Assembly: GCA_019095985.1 (NCBI GenBank)
Contig: CM032659.1
Coordinates: forward strand, 9,424,936-9,488,935
Length of the DNA stretch: 64,000 bases
Direction: 5' to 3'
DNA from: Streblospio benedicti
Lineage: Eukaryota > Annelida > Polychaeta > Spionida > Spionidae
Every line of letters starts with the position of its first letter. Within the stretch, counting starts at the first letter, position 1. Positions 36,224 to 48,388 of this stretch are shown here, piece by piece. The notes under the pieces are model-generated. The model saw nothing but the letters and a program-made list of their open reading frames with translations. It was not told the origin of the DNA and did no database searches. Made by a program: the position numbers and the translations under genes.

Positions 36224-36367
36224 CAGTAGACCCTCTCTCTTAACAGCACTCAGGGGACCGTCTTCAAGTGGTCTCAATGAAGAGGTGGTCTCTTTGTAGG
36301 TGTAAAGGTTTACATTGGTTTACATTATTTTATAAAGGTTTGGGACCACAAATTGGAGTTCCTACTG
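36224..36367 (-). mobile_element. MITE copy 13, flanked by a longer direct repeat
   Basis: CAGTAGACCCTC to GTTCCTACTG. The string CTACTGTATTTGCTTGT occurs both just before (36205-36221) and at the end (36361-36377). A short MITE 3' end (36191-36211) precedes it. Confidence 0.8.
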
Positions 36368-37028
36368 TATTTGCTTGTGCGTGCATCTTCAAACCTTGCA
36401 GTGACAGAGATAATCCATATGTTTCCTCCAAAAAGGGTCATTATTCTCCAAGATAGCTTCTGAACCTATTCATATTGTGTTGTAAAAAAAGTAGGGGACC
36501 CCACCCATGGTACATCTTGAACCTCCAGCTTAGCAAGATGTGGTTTGTCAAAATCTCCAATGACAGACGGATATGATAATATATGAGTAGGTTTTATTTA
36601 GGTGATAAACATTGTCATGTTTCTGCTCACGACAGATAAAGAAAGCAAAAGACTTTACTTTGGGCTGTAATATATCATAATTGTTTTATTATTTATTAGG
36701 GATATAGAATCTTGTATTGATGATATTTCTGTAACAATGACAAAATGAATTTCTGAAGGTTTATATTTTAATAATACAATGACATGTATTATCTTTTTTG
36801 ACTGTTGGTATAGCTTGTTTGACTGTAAAACTGGAATTATCTGTGCATGATTAATTTTTGCAAAATTTAAAGTGAACTACAAAATCGTTCAATTGAAAAG
36901 CGTGCAAATGGAAAATATTCACATATAGAAGATATGCAATGTAAGCAATGGACCAAAGCGTGCAAAATCAAATAGCTGCTGCGGATAATTCTAGTTTTAC
37001 AGTACATGAATGCAAGCTGTAGTTAATA

Positions 37029-37114
37029 GTCCCCGAGCTAGGATCAAATACCGTGATCTGGGAGTTTGAGGTGATGTGAGCTAGCAACAGGGATCCATGG
37101 CATTCCTCGGGGAC
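37029..37114 (-). repeat. tRNA-like relic, 86 nt
   Basis: The ends pair perfectly over nine bases (GTCCCCGAG / CTCGGGGAC), like an acceptor stem, and the length fits a long-variable-arm tRNA. A B-box-like GGTATTTGATCC is present, but the T-arm does not pair properly. I read it as a decayed tRNA-derived element. Confidence 0.35.
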
Positions 37115-37123
37115 CGCATCTTC

Positions 37124-37279
37124 CAGAACAACCCATAATTAAGACTATCTCTGCTGAGACCACCTCTGTAATGAGATCACTTCTCATGGTCCCAAAACTT
37201 CAAAAGAGACCAACGTGAACCTTCCACATCTCCATTGAGAAGCCAGGACCTAGGTGATCTCAATAGACAGGCCCTTCTG
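37124..37279 (+). mobile_element. MITE copy 14
   Basis: CAGAACAACCCATAATTAAG start, CAGGCCCTTCTG end, with AGACCACCTCTGTAATGAGA inside. Confidence 0.8.
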
Positions 37280-38669
37280 TATTGTTGTTGGATATACAAA
37301 TCACAGCATTTTTTTCTTTGTGAGGCAAAATTGTATTATATAAATGTAAAACCAATCACATAAAAATCAAATATAAACATTATTCTTTCAATCACATTAT
37401 TAAGGTGCATGTAAATATTAAAGATGATTTGACAAAGATGTAGGATTATTTGATGAAGATTTAAGATAATTAACTATTACACAATACAAATAATCAGCAC
37501 AATGTTTTAAATACATATATAACACCAATAGCACTGAAGCATAACAGCACAAGTCTGAGGAACTCCTAGCTTATTTAAAAAACAAACAAGTTTGCTCAGG
37601 TGAGAATTTAAGTTTCTCCATTTAATGATCCCGTTTGTGATGGGATTAATTTTCATCGAGACCTCGATATCGTCCAATCAAGATGATGGATTCAATTCTG
37701 GTGAAGCTACAAAACCGTGGCCAAAACCGCTCGATCTTTCTATGATCGTCGGATGAATGAAATCGTATTTAACTTCACAATATCGAGTTTTCTTGGAGTT
37801 TCATTAAGTTTCTACGTGAATGATGCATTAATATCATCGATCTGTCAAAGTCTTTGAAATTTTAAACATCAGAGAATATGTTTACTACAAAACAAAGGTG
37901 ATAATTTTACGTATTTCAAAATGATCAGTGTAAGGTAGCGATAAGTTTTGCAATCGCGACAAAGTTTGCCATCAAAATGTGTATATGTTTTTGTAAATCA
38001 TATATATGAAAATCCCTGTCATTCAAGCAATGCTCTCAAGACCAATTGAAGCCAGCCTTTCAGCCTTTATGTATTGGGATGTCCCGGCAAGAACATTTAA
38101 GACCATACATGTATTTGTTAAAAAAACGTTGCTGAGTCCATCATAAAGCTTTAGTGGTGAAGTTCTCAACTGCATATTAAACTTGAATCTACTACTTGAA
38201 TAAGTAGATTTCATGTCAAAGATGAAACTCAAAACTATGATCCATATACCATCTTGTCAAATATAACATGATGTACCATGAGAAATCCTTTGTTAAACTA
38301 ACAACTTATCCTCGGGTGTCGGTGGGAAATCCGACATTGATAGACGTGTGATTGACAGCTCAGTGACATGTTGTGTCCTGCTCACAATAAACGGTTTTTG
38401 CCGCGAGTCATTGCGTTAAATTAGGCTCATTGTGCTGACACGAGCCAATTGTGTGTGTTGTATGTTGTATAGTCATAGGATGTTGATTGTTTGAAATAGA
38501 GCATTGTCCATCAGCTGAAAGTGACTTTCTATGAAGAGTCTGGAACTTCCTATATCACCTTTTTATAACTTTTGCCTATATAATATATGCATCCCATAAG
38601 TCTATAAGCAGTTATAGACAGCTTGCTCAACACCCAGTTTTACCAATGAAGGTATCAATAGCATATTAT

Positions 38670-38940
38670 AATCATAAGTGTGTCCAACCCTATACCAACA
38701 CGGCACCTTTAGTTAGCTCAACATCCGCCTTAATCTACTAAGAGGATCAAACCCATGATCTTATGGGTCTAAACTTGCACCTAATCCATGTATTCAAATA
38801 ACAGTCTGCGTTGAGCCTAACAGCTGCAACATACCTCTAGTTTTCTCAACACCCACCCTAGTCATTGCTACAGGGGACCAAACCTATGACCTTATGTTCA
38901 CAAGTCAAAGTTTCCTGCTGCACCTGTAGTGTTAGTTTGA
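38670..38940 (-). repeat. tRNA-derived SINE-like repeat
   Basis: The minus strand contains ATGGGTTTGATCC (B-box-like, ~38744-38756), and a second similar ATAGGTTTGGTCC at ~38875-38887. This suggests two diverged units in tandem. Confidence 0.4.
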
Positions 38941-39080
38941 GGAGGCACCTGACTTTGGCACTTGTCTTTAGGTGGAATTTACTGTGTCCGATCAATCAGG
39001 TCGCTCGTTACAACTCACAGCTCGATCAATCAGACGCCTTGTTACAGAGCTTCACTTCCAGTCTGGGCGGCCATGTTATA

Positions 39081-39255
39081 CAGTACAACCTCTTTATATA
39101 GACCACTACAAACTGACCTCAAGTGGTCTCAGAACAGAGGTAGTCTCTGTTTGCAGCTTCATATTATCTCTTTATGAAGGATCGGGACCATGATAAATTG
39201 TCTTAGAATAGATGTGGTCTCTGTATAGAGGTGGTCTTCATCAAAGGTTCTACAG
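39081..39255 (-). mobile_element. MITE copy 15, TA-flanked
   Basis: 175 bp, CAGTACAACCTC to GGTTCTACAG, with TA on both sides. A clean representative of the minus orientation. Confidence 0.85.
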
Positions 39256-39544
39256 TACATTGTGAGGTAATTTGTAATTCCTGCAACTTCTTGATGACGC
39301 CTGTTAGATAAAGACTTGAAACTTTGGTTATCAATCAGAATATCAACTGTCTTACATTTACAAGTGTCAACGTCCTTTAAAACGTCTTATAGTTTGCAAA
39401 TAGGAGCTGCAGTTTTGACTATTTGATGTTTGGTATCTGTATGAAGAGACGACTATAATGTCAAACCGGTGACATCTTGAATTCAGAAAGAGGCTAATGA
39501 CCATGTGGCCACAAAATTGTACACAAACCAAGGAATATATGTGA

Positions 39545-39850
39545 TTTTTTTTTTTTTTTTTTTGCCAAATGCTGCATTTTGATGGTTTCGTGACTTGCGC
39601 TACACAATTGAGACATTTTCCAGAAATGGGGACAGAACATCAGACGTAAACAAGCAGGTGCTTGAAATTCGTCTGTAAGTTCTACCTCAGGACAAACGTT
39701 CGCTGCAAAATCATTTAAATCATTTAAAAGCTCATCAAAAGAATTTTTGTTCACAGAGACTTCACATCCATGTTCACACTGAGTTTCTCTTCTGATTGAC
39801 AGGAATTTGAGAAATATTTGACCTTTCATAAAAATGTATGTTTTCCACAT
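39545..39850 (-). pseudogene. Open frame running into a poly-A tail (retrocopy-like)
   Basis: On the minus strand an open frame with coding-like composition (RETQCEHGCEVSVNKNSFDE, later CPHFWKMSQLC) runs straight into 19 A residues (39563-39545) without a stop. Open sequence fused to poly-A suggests a reverse-transcribed fragment of an mRNA or a mobile element. I do not recognise the protein, and no target duplication was found. Confidence 0.35.
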
Positions 39851-40260
39851 TTTCCTAATGAATCTGGGTCATACGAAAAACCCAGAACATCAAACACCAG
39901 ATGAAGGCTGGGGGAGGGATAGCAGAAGGATACGCACATTTCAGAAAGTCACCATCATAGTTGTTTATCTTTTCTTGCAACAAGATTTTAATACTTCAAA
40001 ATTTATGAAATATGAAAAATATATATATTTTTAGTTTTTGCCTGATGTAAAGTAATGCTAGTGATAGATTATTAAAACCATGGTATTTAGTAATTTATTC
40101 ATTTTAAAGACTTTGTGACTTTGTAAAAAGTTTGATTTATTAGACATGATACTGACTTCATGGTTTATTATGCAGTTTCAGCTCAAGGCTCCGAGACATT
40201 GTGCGTATCATTTTGAGACGTCTGCGTCCCCCATTCTGGAGAAAAAAATCCCTCTCTTAA

Positions 40261-40353
40261 ACATCAAGCAGCATAAAGTTAACTATGTTCTCAGCGAATC
40301 AACAGGCATGTAATAAGCCTAGCAATGCTAGTCAAGATGCCGGCTAGATCATC
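40261..40353 (+). repeat. Direct repeat, copy 1 (~93 bp)
   Basis: Matches 40597-40690 over nearly its whole length, e.g. TTCTCAGCGAATCAACAGGC. The pair encloses a 244-base segment. Confidence 0.9.
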
Positions 40354-40596
40354 ATCAATGCTGTTTTTGTGTCATAATCAACGTCCAAATGAGCTCATTA
40401 TGAACAAAACTATTTAATGTATGTGGATTAGGAAACTCATATCTAAATAATCTTGTCAAATCATCAGCAACAGAGACTGATACATGTAGTTTCTTACATT
40501 GTATGTGGCCCAAAATAGTAAGTCCCCACCTCTTGGGACATGAAGACACCATAAAACATAAAATGGCACTGTTTAAAAACAAAAGTAACTCTAGAA

Positions 40597-40690
40597 ACAT
40601 CAAGCTCCATAAAGTTAACTACGTTCTCAGCGAATCAACAGGCGTGTAATAAGTCTAGCAATGCTAGCTGAGATGCTAGCAGATCTTCAT
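40597..40690 (+). repeat. Direct repeat, copy 2 (~94 bp)
   Basis: Second copy of the block at 40261-40353, roughly 90 percent identical by eye. Between them lies an 82-codon minus-strand frame (40603-40355) without recognised homology. Confidence 0.9.
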
Positions 40691-41849
40691 TACCACTTGA
40701 TGGTCCGTGGCTCGCTGGCTTTCATGCTGAATTACACACAAATGGGGAGAGTTTTTGTAGTTTACCGTTCACTTTCACTTTGCATCATTGGCACCAGATC
40801 TATTGGCTCTTTTGAAGCCTTGACGGTAACTGTTTTAGTCTTTTTGTTTGGTCAGACAAGGTGGCGAGATGTAACTAGGTCATTAGACTTGTGTATTATA
40901 TAACTTGTATACATTGTGTTATATCATTTGCATCATGCTTTTAACTATATATTTCAAAGAATTGGCAAAAAAAAATCTTAATAGCACACATAGTCTTGAC
41001 TGGCAGGCCTTTGCTATTTGCCTGCCCAAGGAGAAAATTCACATGCCCTGGGCAAGGGGACTGCCCTAATGGGTGGTGTCATTGATCTCAACTCCCTGCA
41101 GAGTATTCAGTGATGATTGCTGCGTTTTATTGCTCCTCAAAGCAACATGAACTATTCACAAAAGTGTTCATCTAAAAACGATCTCTTTAAACGAAGGGTT
41201 ATTTTCTATGACTATATGATATATGAGGTTCCAATGTGGATGTTAAGTTGTGAAATCATTGAACGTGCCAAAATCGAGTGAATTACGACTGTAAACAACA
41301 TATTGACATTTTTGCGTGCTCCAATAGTGATGATGTCATCACTTTGGCAGTATAGATCACGCCGCTGATTGTTACATTCCTCACAAAATAGAACCATTTC
41401 GCTCTTGCACTTTTTGCACTAATGTCCGTGGCTTTTTACGCTAATGTCTTATGACATCATAGATAATATGAAATGGGGAGTTTTACGTGATTATTTTACT
41501 TAATTTACAGCTGAATGCGTTTTATTATTGTCTTGAAACGATGTGTCATAAAGACGCCAAAGAAAGTTCGAAAATAGATGAAGATTTTGGGACAGTGGGG
41601 ATCATATGACGTGGTAATCCGACCATTGATGATTAATACATGTTTATGATATGGCATAATACTAGTTTAGAACGGGCTCAGAATACAGAATGAAAATTAT
41701 ATTAATGTGAATTCTCAATTTGCTCTGATAGCCAAGAAGGTTGGTGAAGTCTAATAAGCCTTGATTTAAATACGATTCTACAATGCCTAGAGATTTAAGG
41801 GGGTGAGGAATTGATAAATTGATAAAAAGTTGACAATTTTCTTTCAAAA

Positions 41850-42048
41850 CAGTTTTTGTAGATCGTTTCCATTAAGGTCACCTGGGCTTATGGCCTCAAG
41901 TGGTCTCAATAGAGAGATGGTCTCGGTATGGACGTTTGTGTGGGTTGTGAATGAAGATTGTGAAAAAGGGAGGTTTGAGACACTGAAAAATTATAGTATT
42001 ACATGTGTGGTCTCTTTATAGAGGTAGTCTTAATGAGAGGTTCTACGG
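41850..42048 (-). mobile_element. MITE copy 16
   Basis: Long copy with an eroded 5' end. Internal TATAGAGGTAGTCTTAAT and end GAGAGGTTCTACGG followed by TA. Confidence 0.8.
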
Positions 42049-42825
42049 TAATTAAAGGTTCGTTACAAAGACAATGTGTTTTATATGCTAATTATAGAAA
42101 CAAGGAAGTATATAAGTATGCTCGTCAACAAAGTTTCGTAACGAGGCCGTTTAATTAGCCAGATTAGATCTGACAGCTCATGGGTGGGACACATATAGAT
42201 CGACTGTATTCTGGATAATTGAACAAATGCCCAATATCACGAGCAATATGAATGAAGTCTGAAAAATCATGTGTTATTGTGCTGTTTTTTTAAATCCAGG
42301 GGCGTCTTATTCAAGGGCCCTACCTGGGGTCTACAAAACTTCTGTGTCCCTAATGTGGTCCTTTTGATAATCTTATTTTAGGTAATTTGAGTAGCTTTTA
42401 AAATGTATTTGTATTTACACAGTTTTTAAACGTGTTTTGTTCATAGTTAAAAATGTGTAATGAGTTGTTCATGATAAGAAGCACACAGGCTCAAAAATTA
42501 CTGTGTTGCTGTGTTGTTTTTACCCCATGTATATACGGCTTTTATAATGAAGGGTGCATATTTACATTTTTTGTAGTTCCTGACTAATAATATGTCCTAT
42601 ATCAGCACTAGAAATAGAAGAAAGACGTTGATTCATACATTTTACATGCAGAGTCGTCTACTGTCTACAAGTATGATATTTGTGCTTTAATGATACCTTT
42701 AAACAGAAAGAACAACTAGCTAAGGCAGACACTGTATTTGAAAATTGAAAGGTCCACGAAACGCTGTTTAGAGATATATAAAAACGGCCGAACTGACTTC
42801 TGTACTCTGATATTCGTAGGGAGAA

Positions 42826-42958
42826 CAGTACAATGTTCGAGATAGCAAAAATTCTAGATAACCAACTGATATATATGTTTATAATTGGAATGAAACTGTT
42901 AAACCTCGAGATAACAGAATTTACAGATACAAAATTTCGTGATAATGAGCTTCTACAC
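42826..42958. mobile_element. Pogo/Tigger-like MITE with degenerate ends
   Basis: Starts CAGTACAATGTTCGAGATAG; the end reads, in complement, AGTGTAGAAGCTCATTATCA. The TCGAGATA-type terminus differs from the abundant family and resembles the element at 22663. 133 bp, non-coding. Confidence 0.55.
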
Positions 42959-43218
42959 TATGTTCTTGTTTTATGAAATACCACAGTTCACCCTCATGTA
43001 AACACGTCTGTTTGGCAGTGACAAAGTTCTGTCCATATTATTGAGACGTGTTAGTGACATAAGTACGTCATCAACTGGACAAGTGTAACCAGATAGTTGA
43101 CAGAGTCCACACTGCCAATCTGAAAGCTTCCAAAGAATTTCAATCATTTGATTTCTCAAGGTCTTCTGGCCTCTGTGTATGTACATTTGTATATTGATGA
43201 GAATTCTTGAAATTGGTA

Positions 43219-43391
43219 CAGGAGAACATCTAATGAAGACAACTTGTACAATGAGACCACTTTTGTGATGAGACCATTTCTAGTAGATCCAAGATTGTCA
43301 CAGACAACTGTTAACCTCCATAAAGAGACCTTCTCCCTATTAAGACAAGTTGAGCCAGTCATCAAGTGGTCTTAATGGAGAGGTTCTACTT
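43219..43391 (+). mobile_element. MITE copy 17
   Basis: CAGGAGAACATC start, TGGAGAGGTTCTACTT end, 173 bp. Confidence 0.8.
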
Positions 43392-45058
43392 GTTGATGAG
43401 AATCGTTGAAATCTGTATCTTGCCAGTGGCAAATATTGACTCGGGTCAGAGTCTGTATGTGTTGCATTAGTTGATTTTATGACATACATGTATAGACTTA
43501 GGGAAATCTATACCCTAGTTTTTTCATCTACCTGTTTTGTAAGCTGTTTCGCTGCGACAGACTGCAAGTCACGTATACGTGATCTAAATACAGAGGTAGT
43601 CTCATTACAAATTAACATTAATATTAATTATTATACCAAACTCTATGAAAAAACTGTTTTGTTTCGTGATTCACCAATAGATTGTTGCACATTTACTTTT
43701 AGATGTTTTGCTGTAAAAAAACATGATGATTTGCAACCCTTTGTTTCTAAGTAAGGCACAATTAGTCCACAACATTGGAAATACATATACAAAGCTAATA
43801 ATAAGGAATCCTGAATAGCTGAGGTGTGAGTAACTATTGTGACTTGGTCAAACCCCAATTCCGCACATGCTCTTGGATAAAAACCTGCAGTTTACGATGC
43901 TGTTTCTGTGCTACGTATAACAAATCTGTGGTCACTGTGACATGTAGTAAATCTAAGATCCTCTTTGCAGAATCCGTGTCCTATAAAAACGCCATGTTAT
44001 ACGATGTCATTTCTGAGTAACGCGCAAATACAAACAAAGTTGTTTGGACTTTGTGATATGTGATCCCATTGTAGTTCTTTGGAGGCTCTTTTATCACCTT
44101 TTGTCCCAGTAAAAAAAATGTTGTTTTATGATGCTGGTTCCGTGGAATATGTGAATGATAGTGAAGTTTGGATGCTAATTCTAATTCTAATTATAAGCAT
44201 ACCACTGTATATTTAGGTGGTTCTTGTAGAATGTGTGTGTAAAAACGTATTATTTATACCTCTACTTCTGAGTGAGATGCTGATTATAAAGTTATTTACA
44301 CCTTAGCAATAGCAGTTTTTAAGATCATATGAAATTATTATCCGTGTGCAAAGACATAAATTGATGTGACAAAAATAACCTTGACCCCATTAGAAAATAT
44401 TACTTAAACGAGATACGTCCATAATATACGCATGGCGTAACAATTTGGTATTAAAGTACTGCATTCTCTAAACAATACTGAATAGTACACAAAAATTGAT
44501 TGTTTTACGTAAGATACAATAATCTGAACTACTCTGCCACGATTTCTTACCACTAAATTCCCAATTCGCAACAAAGTATATCACTTTCATGAGCATCAGT
44601 TATGATAGTAGTAAGTTATGGGACAAAAGTTGGGTTTGATGTATTTTGGTACCAGATAGCATCATGCATGTGTGAGTAATGAGCCAGTGTGACTGCTCAC
44701 TCACTGTAATCAGAGAGCAAACAATGGAAATAGTTATTATTATAGCCTCATGCTGGACAATGCACAGTAGCCGTATTATTCTTAGCATGATCTCTCTCTC
44801 AGAACTTGTCTTTCTCTGCTGCTAGGTTCTAATTATACCGACGTGTGAACACGGCAGTAGCGCGAGAGTATCGCTGTGCATGACTGAGCGCTGAGTAGCC
44901 AGTGCTCATCATCACCGCGGAATGCTCAGCTCATTGATGTAGCGAGATAAGACAATGGATGGTGCTGACAGTTACCGTGTCTCATGCAGGATGATACAGA
45001 CCGACTGTGCTGACATCCACTACTACCTTCTCTCTTTCACATCTCCAGCAAGCATATA

Positions 45059-45218
45059 CAGTAGAACCTCTCTATTAGGACCAACTATGGGACCAGTGTT
45101 AGGTGGTCTCAATACAAAGGTTTATTTTAGTAGCTTATGAAGGTTTGAGACCGTGAAAAGTGGTCTTATTATAGAGGTGGTCTCAATATTGCTGTGGTCT
45201 TAATTGGAGGTTCTACTG
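45059..45218 (-). mobile_element. MITE copy 18, intact ends and TA duplication
   Basis: 160 bp, exactly CAGTAGAACCTC to GAGGTTCTACTG, with TA at 45057-45058 and 45219-45220. This is the best reference copy. It has no coding capacity and must depend on a transposase elsewhere. The TA target and CAGT ends fit Tc1/mariner, probably pogo-like. Confidence 0.92.
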
Positions 45219-45234
45219 TATAAGTATAAAACTA

Positions 45235-45350
45235 CAGTAGACCCTCCCATTAGGACTGTCTCTGTGAAGAGACCACCTAAAAAGAACATTTATCATGGTC
45301 CAAAGTCTTCATAAACAGACCATCTCTGTTTTGAGATCATTTGAGGGTAC
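45235..45350 (+). mobile_element. MITE copy 19, 3'-truncated
   Basis: Starts CAGTAGACCCTCCCATTAG, 16 bases after copy 18 and in the opposite orientation. The 3' terminus is missing. Confidence 0.75.
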
Positions 45351-45384
45351 CTACTCCTGGGGCTGTTGTATATATCTCTACCAA

Positions 45385-45560
45385 GATAGACATAGCTGAA
45401 GACAAGTTTAACAAGCGACATCGGGACTCGAACTCAAGATCCTGAGGCTCAAGTTTCACAAGAGCCACTCAATGTTGTCAAGTGGAAACAAAATCTGTCT
45501 TCAGCTTTGTCAACACAGTGGTACAAATATGCTTGGTAGAAAGATGTAAGAGAGAGACGG
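45385..45560 (-). repeat. tRNA-derived SINE bounded by inverted ends
   Basis: The minus strand carries a strong B-box (GAGTTCGAGTCCC, ~45424-45436) with GTGGCTCTTGTGAAAC upstream as a weak A-box. The outer flanks CTACCAAG...AGCTGAAGAC are repeated inverted near 45500-45541, an odd arrangement for a SINE. Confidence 0.5.
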
Positions 45561-45702
45561 TTGTATGTATGATTCTTAAATCATTGGGAAACACAACTGT
45601 CTACCATGTACTGGCCTGTCACATGTAACAGCAAAATACTAGGAGGTTAAGACAGGTGACAACTGTACCGAGGTCCACTATCCATGTGACACTCCCTGTG
45701 TG

Positions 45703-45853
45703 CAGTAGAACTTCCAGTTAAGATAACCTTTAAAAAAAGACCGTTTTTATAATAAGATCATTTTCCTCAGCCCCAAACCTCCATAAAGAGACCACCTCCC
45801 TATTGAAACCACATGAAGTCAGTCCATGGATGGTTCTAATAGAGAGGTCCCTG
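45703..45853 (+). mobile_element. MITE copy 20
   Basis: CAGTAGAACTTCCAGTTAAG to GAGAGGTCCCTG followed by TA. Confidence 0.85.
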
Positions 45854-46033
45854 TACTTGTCACAAGTGCCATTCGTTACGTTCCCAGACAATGAGCACAA
45901 TAACCATCAGACTGGAATGTCGCTCACAATGGAGATGGTAGTAAATCCTGCTGTTCTTTCATGTGTGGGAGTCTAACTAATGTCAGGCTCATTATATCTG
46001 TGACTCATTCACACAGCAGTGTGTTCTAGACTT

Positions 46034-46200
46034 CTAGTGTAGCGAAGTGGTTATGGCGTTGGCTTGGTGGTTAGTAAGTCGCTTCGTGGTGCAGTACCCA
46101 GACTCTGAGAGGTCCTGGGTACTAAATCGGGTCAGGCTGAGTCAATAAGGCTTGAAGAGTCTGACTTGGTTCCAAATGTAATCATAATAAAAAGCATGTA
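46034..46200 (+). repeat. tRNA-derived SINE-like repeat
   Basis: Begins GTAGCGAAGTGGTTATGG (A-box-like), with GTACCCAGACTC and GGGTACTAAATCGGG further on as possible B-box remnants, then an unrelated tail. Confidence 0.4.
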
Positions 46201-46265
46201 CATACTAAAATCATATAAGAACATGTGAATTTCTACAAAAAACCTATGCAGTATACATTCTAGTC

Positions 46266-46398
46266 TGGACAAAAAACCTTATTAAGACCATCTCGAGGAC
46301 TGGCCCGAAGTGGTGGTCTTTTCATGGATGTTTACAGGGCTGTCTTATTATAAAGGTGGTCGTCATTGGAGTGGTGGTCTTAATTGGTGGCTCTGCTG
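46266..46398 (-). mobile_element. MITE copy 21
   Basis: AAACCTTATTAAGACCATC start, TTGGTGGCTCTGCTG end, shortened inside. Confidence 0.75.
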
Positions 46399-47009
46399 TT
46401 ACATATTTGATTCTTAAATGAAATTGTAATGATAGGAAAGGTACATTGATGTGTGGGTTCCATGTTACAAGCTAAAAGCATCAACTGAAAGTAAGTGTTC
46501 TATCTTCAAGATATCTTTAGAGATTTGCAACAAGGAAAGTTCTTTACATGCATTGACTTGACTGTTCACTTGACCGGTCAAGCCTTTGAACGAGGCTTCC
46601 AAACCTCACTCTGCTATTCTCTAGTTAGTATCTAACAATTATCAATCCTTTAGAAACACATCATGCGATTATATTTAAGAAGTGTGTTGACTTCCACTCT
46701 CTTTGCAAGCCAGAACCTTTGTTCTTGTCATATGTCAATTTGACATTTTCACTCATTCAAGCTGTCTTTTTGTACCTTGAGGCATTAAGTTTTACGCAGA
46801 AGGTTGCACCAAACTAGTGACTGCGTTTGTATGCGTAGGTCAGTGAATTAGTGGTTGTTTATGCCAGAAAATGCACCCTATATATAGACACACAATTGAT
46901 GAATGGTGAACTCTAACAAATATAGATTTATAAGTCAATAACCTGCCTGAAATGAGTATCGAAGTAAACAAGTTTATGAAAAAGTATGAAGGAAAAAGAC
47001 CTACCGATT

Positions 47010-47090
47010 CTCTATAGAGAGGTGGTCTTTTTTATGTTGGCTATTGTACAAAAATGGTCTTATCATTGATGAGGTCTCTCTTAAGAAGCA
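47010..47090 (-). mobile_element. MITE copy 22, fragment
   Basis: Only the internal TATAGAGAGGTGGTCTTTT part is left. Confidence 0.6.
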
Positions 47091-47387
47091 TTTTGCTTCA
47101 CTAAAAGCATGTTGAATGAACTATTGCATGTACACAGATAAAAAAATTCAATACCATTCTTTATCTGATTAAACGTTTTGATGTTGAAGTCCCCCAACGC
47201 TATAATGTAACATGTGACAACGACCTAGACAGGTTCAAAGGGTCATTAATAAATCTAATGACATAACGAGTCCAAACCGGTCATTGAAAGCTGTCGTGTA
47301 CTGAGCTGTGTGCCAAATGGTGCCACAGTACTCGCCAAAATGATTGTAGACATGTCAGTATCAAGTACTGTCGTGTTGTCTTGTGTC

Positions 47388-47523
47388 ATGGTGCATTCGA
47401 AACCACTTGTATTTACGGTAAGTAAGACATCACGAGTCGTGAAAACCGTGCGAAACCAGAGATTAGCTGCTTTCGAACAGTTTTTACCACTCGTGATGTC
47501 TTACTTATTTTTGAATGCACCAT
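47388..47523. repeat. Hairpin element with asymmetric arm
   Basis: ATGGTGCATTC at the left is inverted as GAATGCACCAT at the right, and AAGTAAGACATCACGAGT as ACTCGTGATGTCTTACTT inside. The left arm has ~16 extra bases (CCACTTGTATTTACGG). The high arm identity suggests a fairly young foldback element. Confidence 0.85.
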
Positions 47524-48388
47524 AAGTATTAATATTTTGATGATTACGTTCACAACAAATCTATAATGATACCACACCAATAAAAAGATGCCCTTCCCTT
47601 TAGTGACGACCTTAAGCTAGCTAGCACACAGGTGGTCTAAAACAGAGCTTTGTATATACTTCCAATATTTCAAAGCATTAATTGGTGCTTTTTTTATAGG
47701 GCTATTAGCCTACTGACTATAATGAAAATGACCATATGCAGCTTGTATATGACATACTATGTTTTTGTTCCGTAACTGCCGTAGGTACCGTAATAACTAC
47801 TGGTTTATGATGCGTTTTATCGTCTGTTATAGTAGTTTCTCATCGACAAGTGGTTTATTAACTACTAATTATACTAATTGCTACAATTTGTATGCTGTAG
47901 CAATTTTCATGCAAATATTGCATGTTCATTTTACAGAATGCTGTATTGTACACCCTCAATAAAGAAGCTGAAGTTATCCAAAATTTTGAATTAACAGCGA
48001 GATTAATAATGTAAAATAACATGAATGGAAACCGTTATTAGTTTGAGTTTTAAAGAAATTCAAATTATCAGTGTTTGCGATAAACAGATTCCAATGTACA
48101 TGGCTTCAGTTTTAAATGTGAAAGCCTGTAATAAATGGGTGTATGTCCGTTTACGATGTCCGTGATGAGCCTATCGTCCACCACACTCCCCCCAAATACA
48201 AGACAAAATGACCCCATAAATATTCAAACGGCCTTTTGAACTTGGAGCATAAAATTATATAGTGCAGTGTTCACAGTCTGCTCCAGTCAATGTCTATTGG
48301 GTTTGCCAAGTACAGAGCGCCCTGTCTGATGTGGACACTTGTGTATAGTGGACACTCATCTTGTTGAGGGATATTATTTGTTTTTTGA

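Noticed and set aside
44800-44960. GC-richer patch with many CpGs in kinase intron 1
   Set aside because: No splice-bounded open frame fitting the kinase was found. It may be regulatory, but there is nothing specific to cite.
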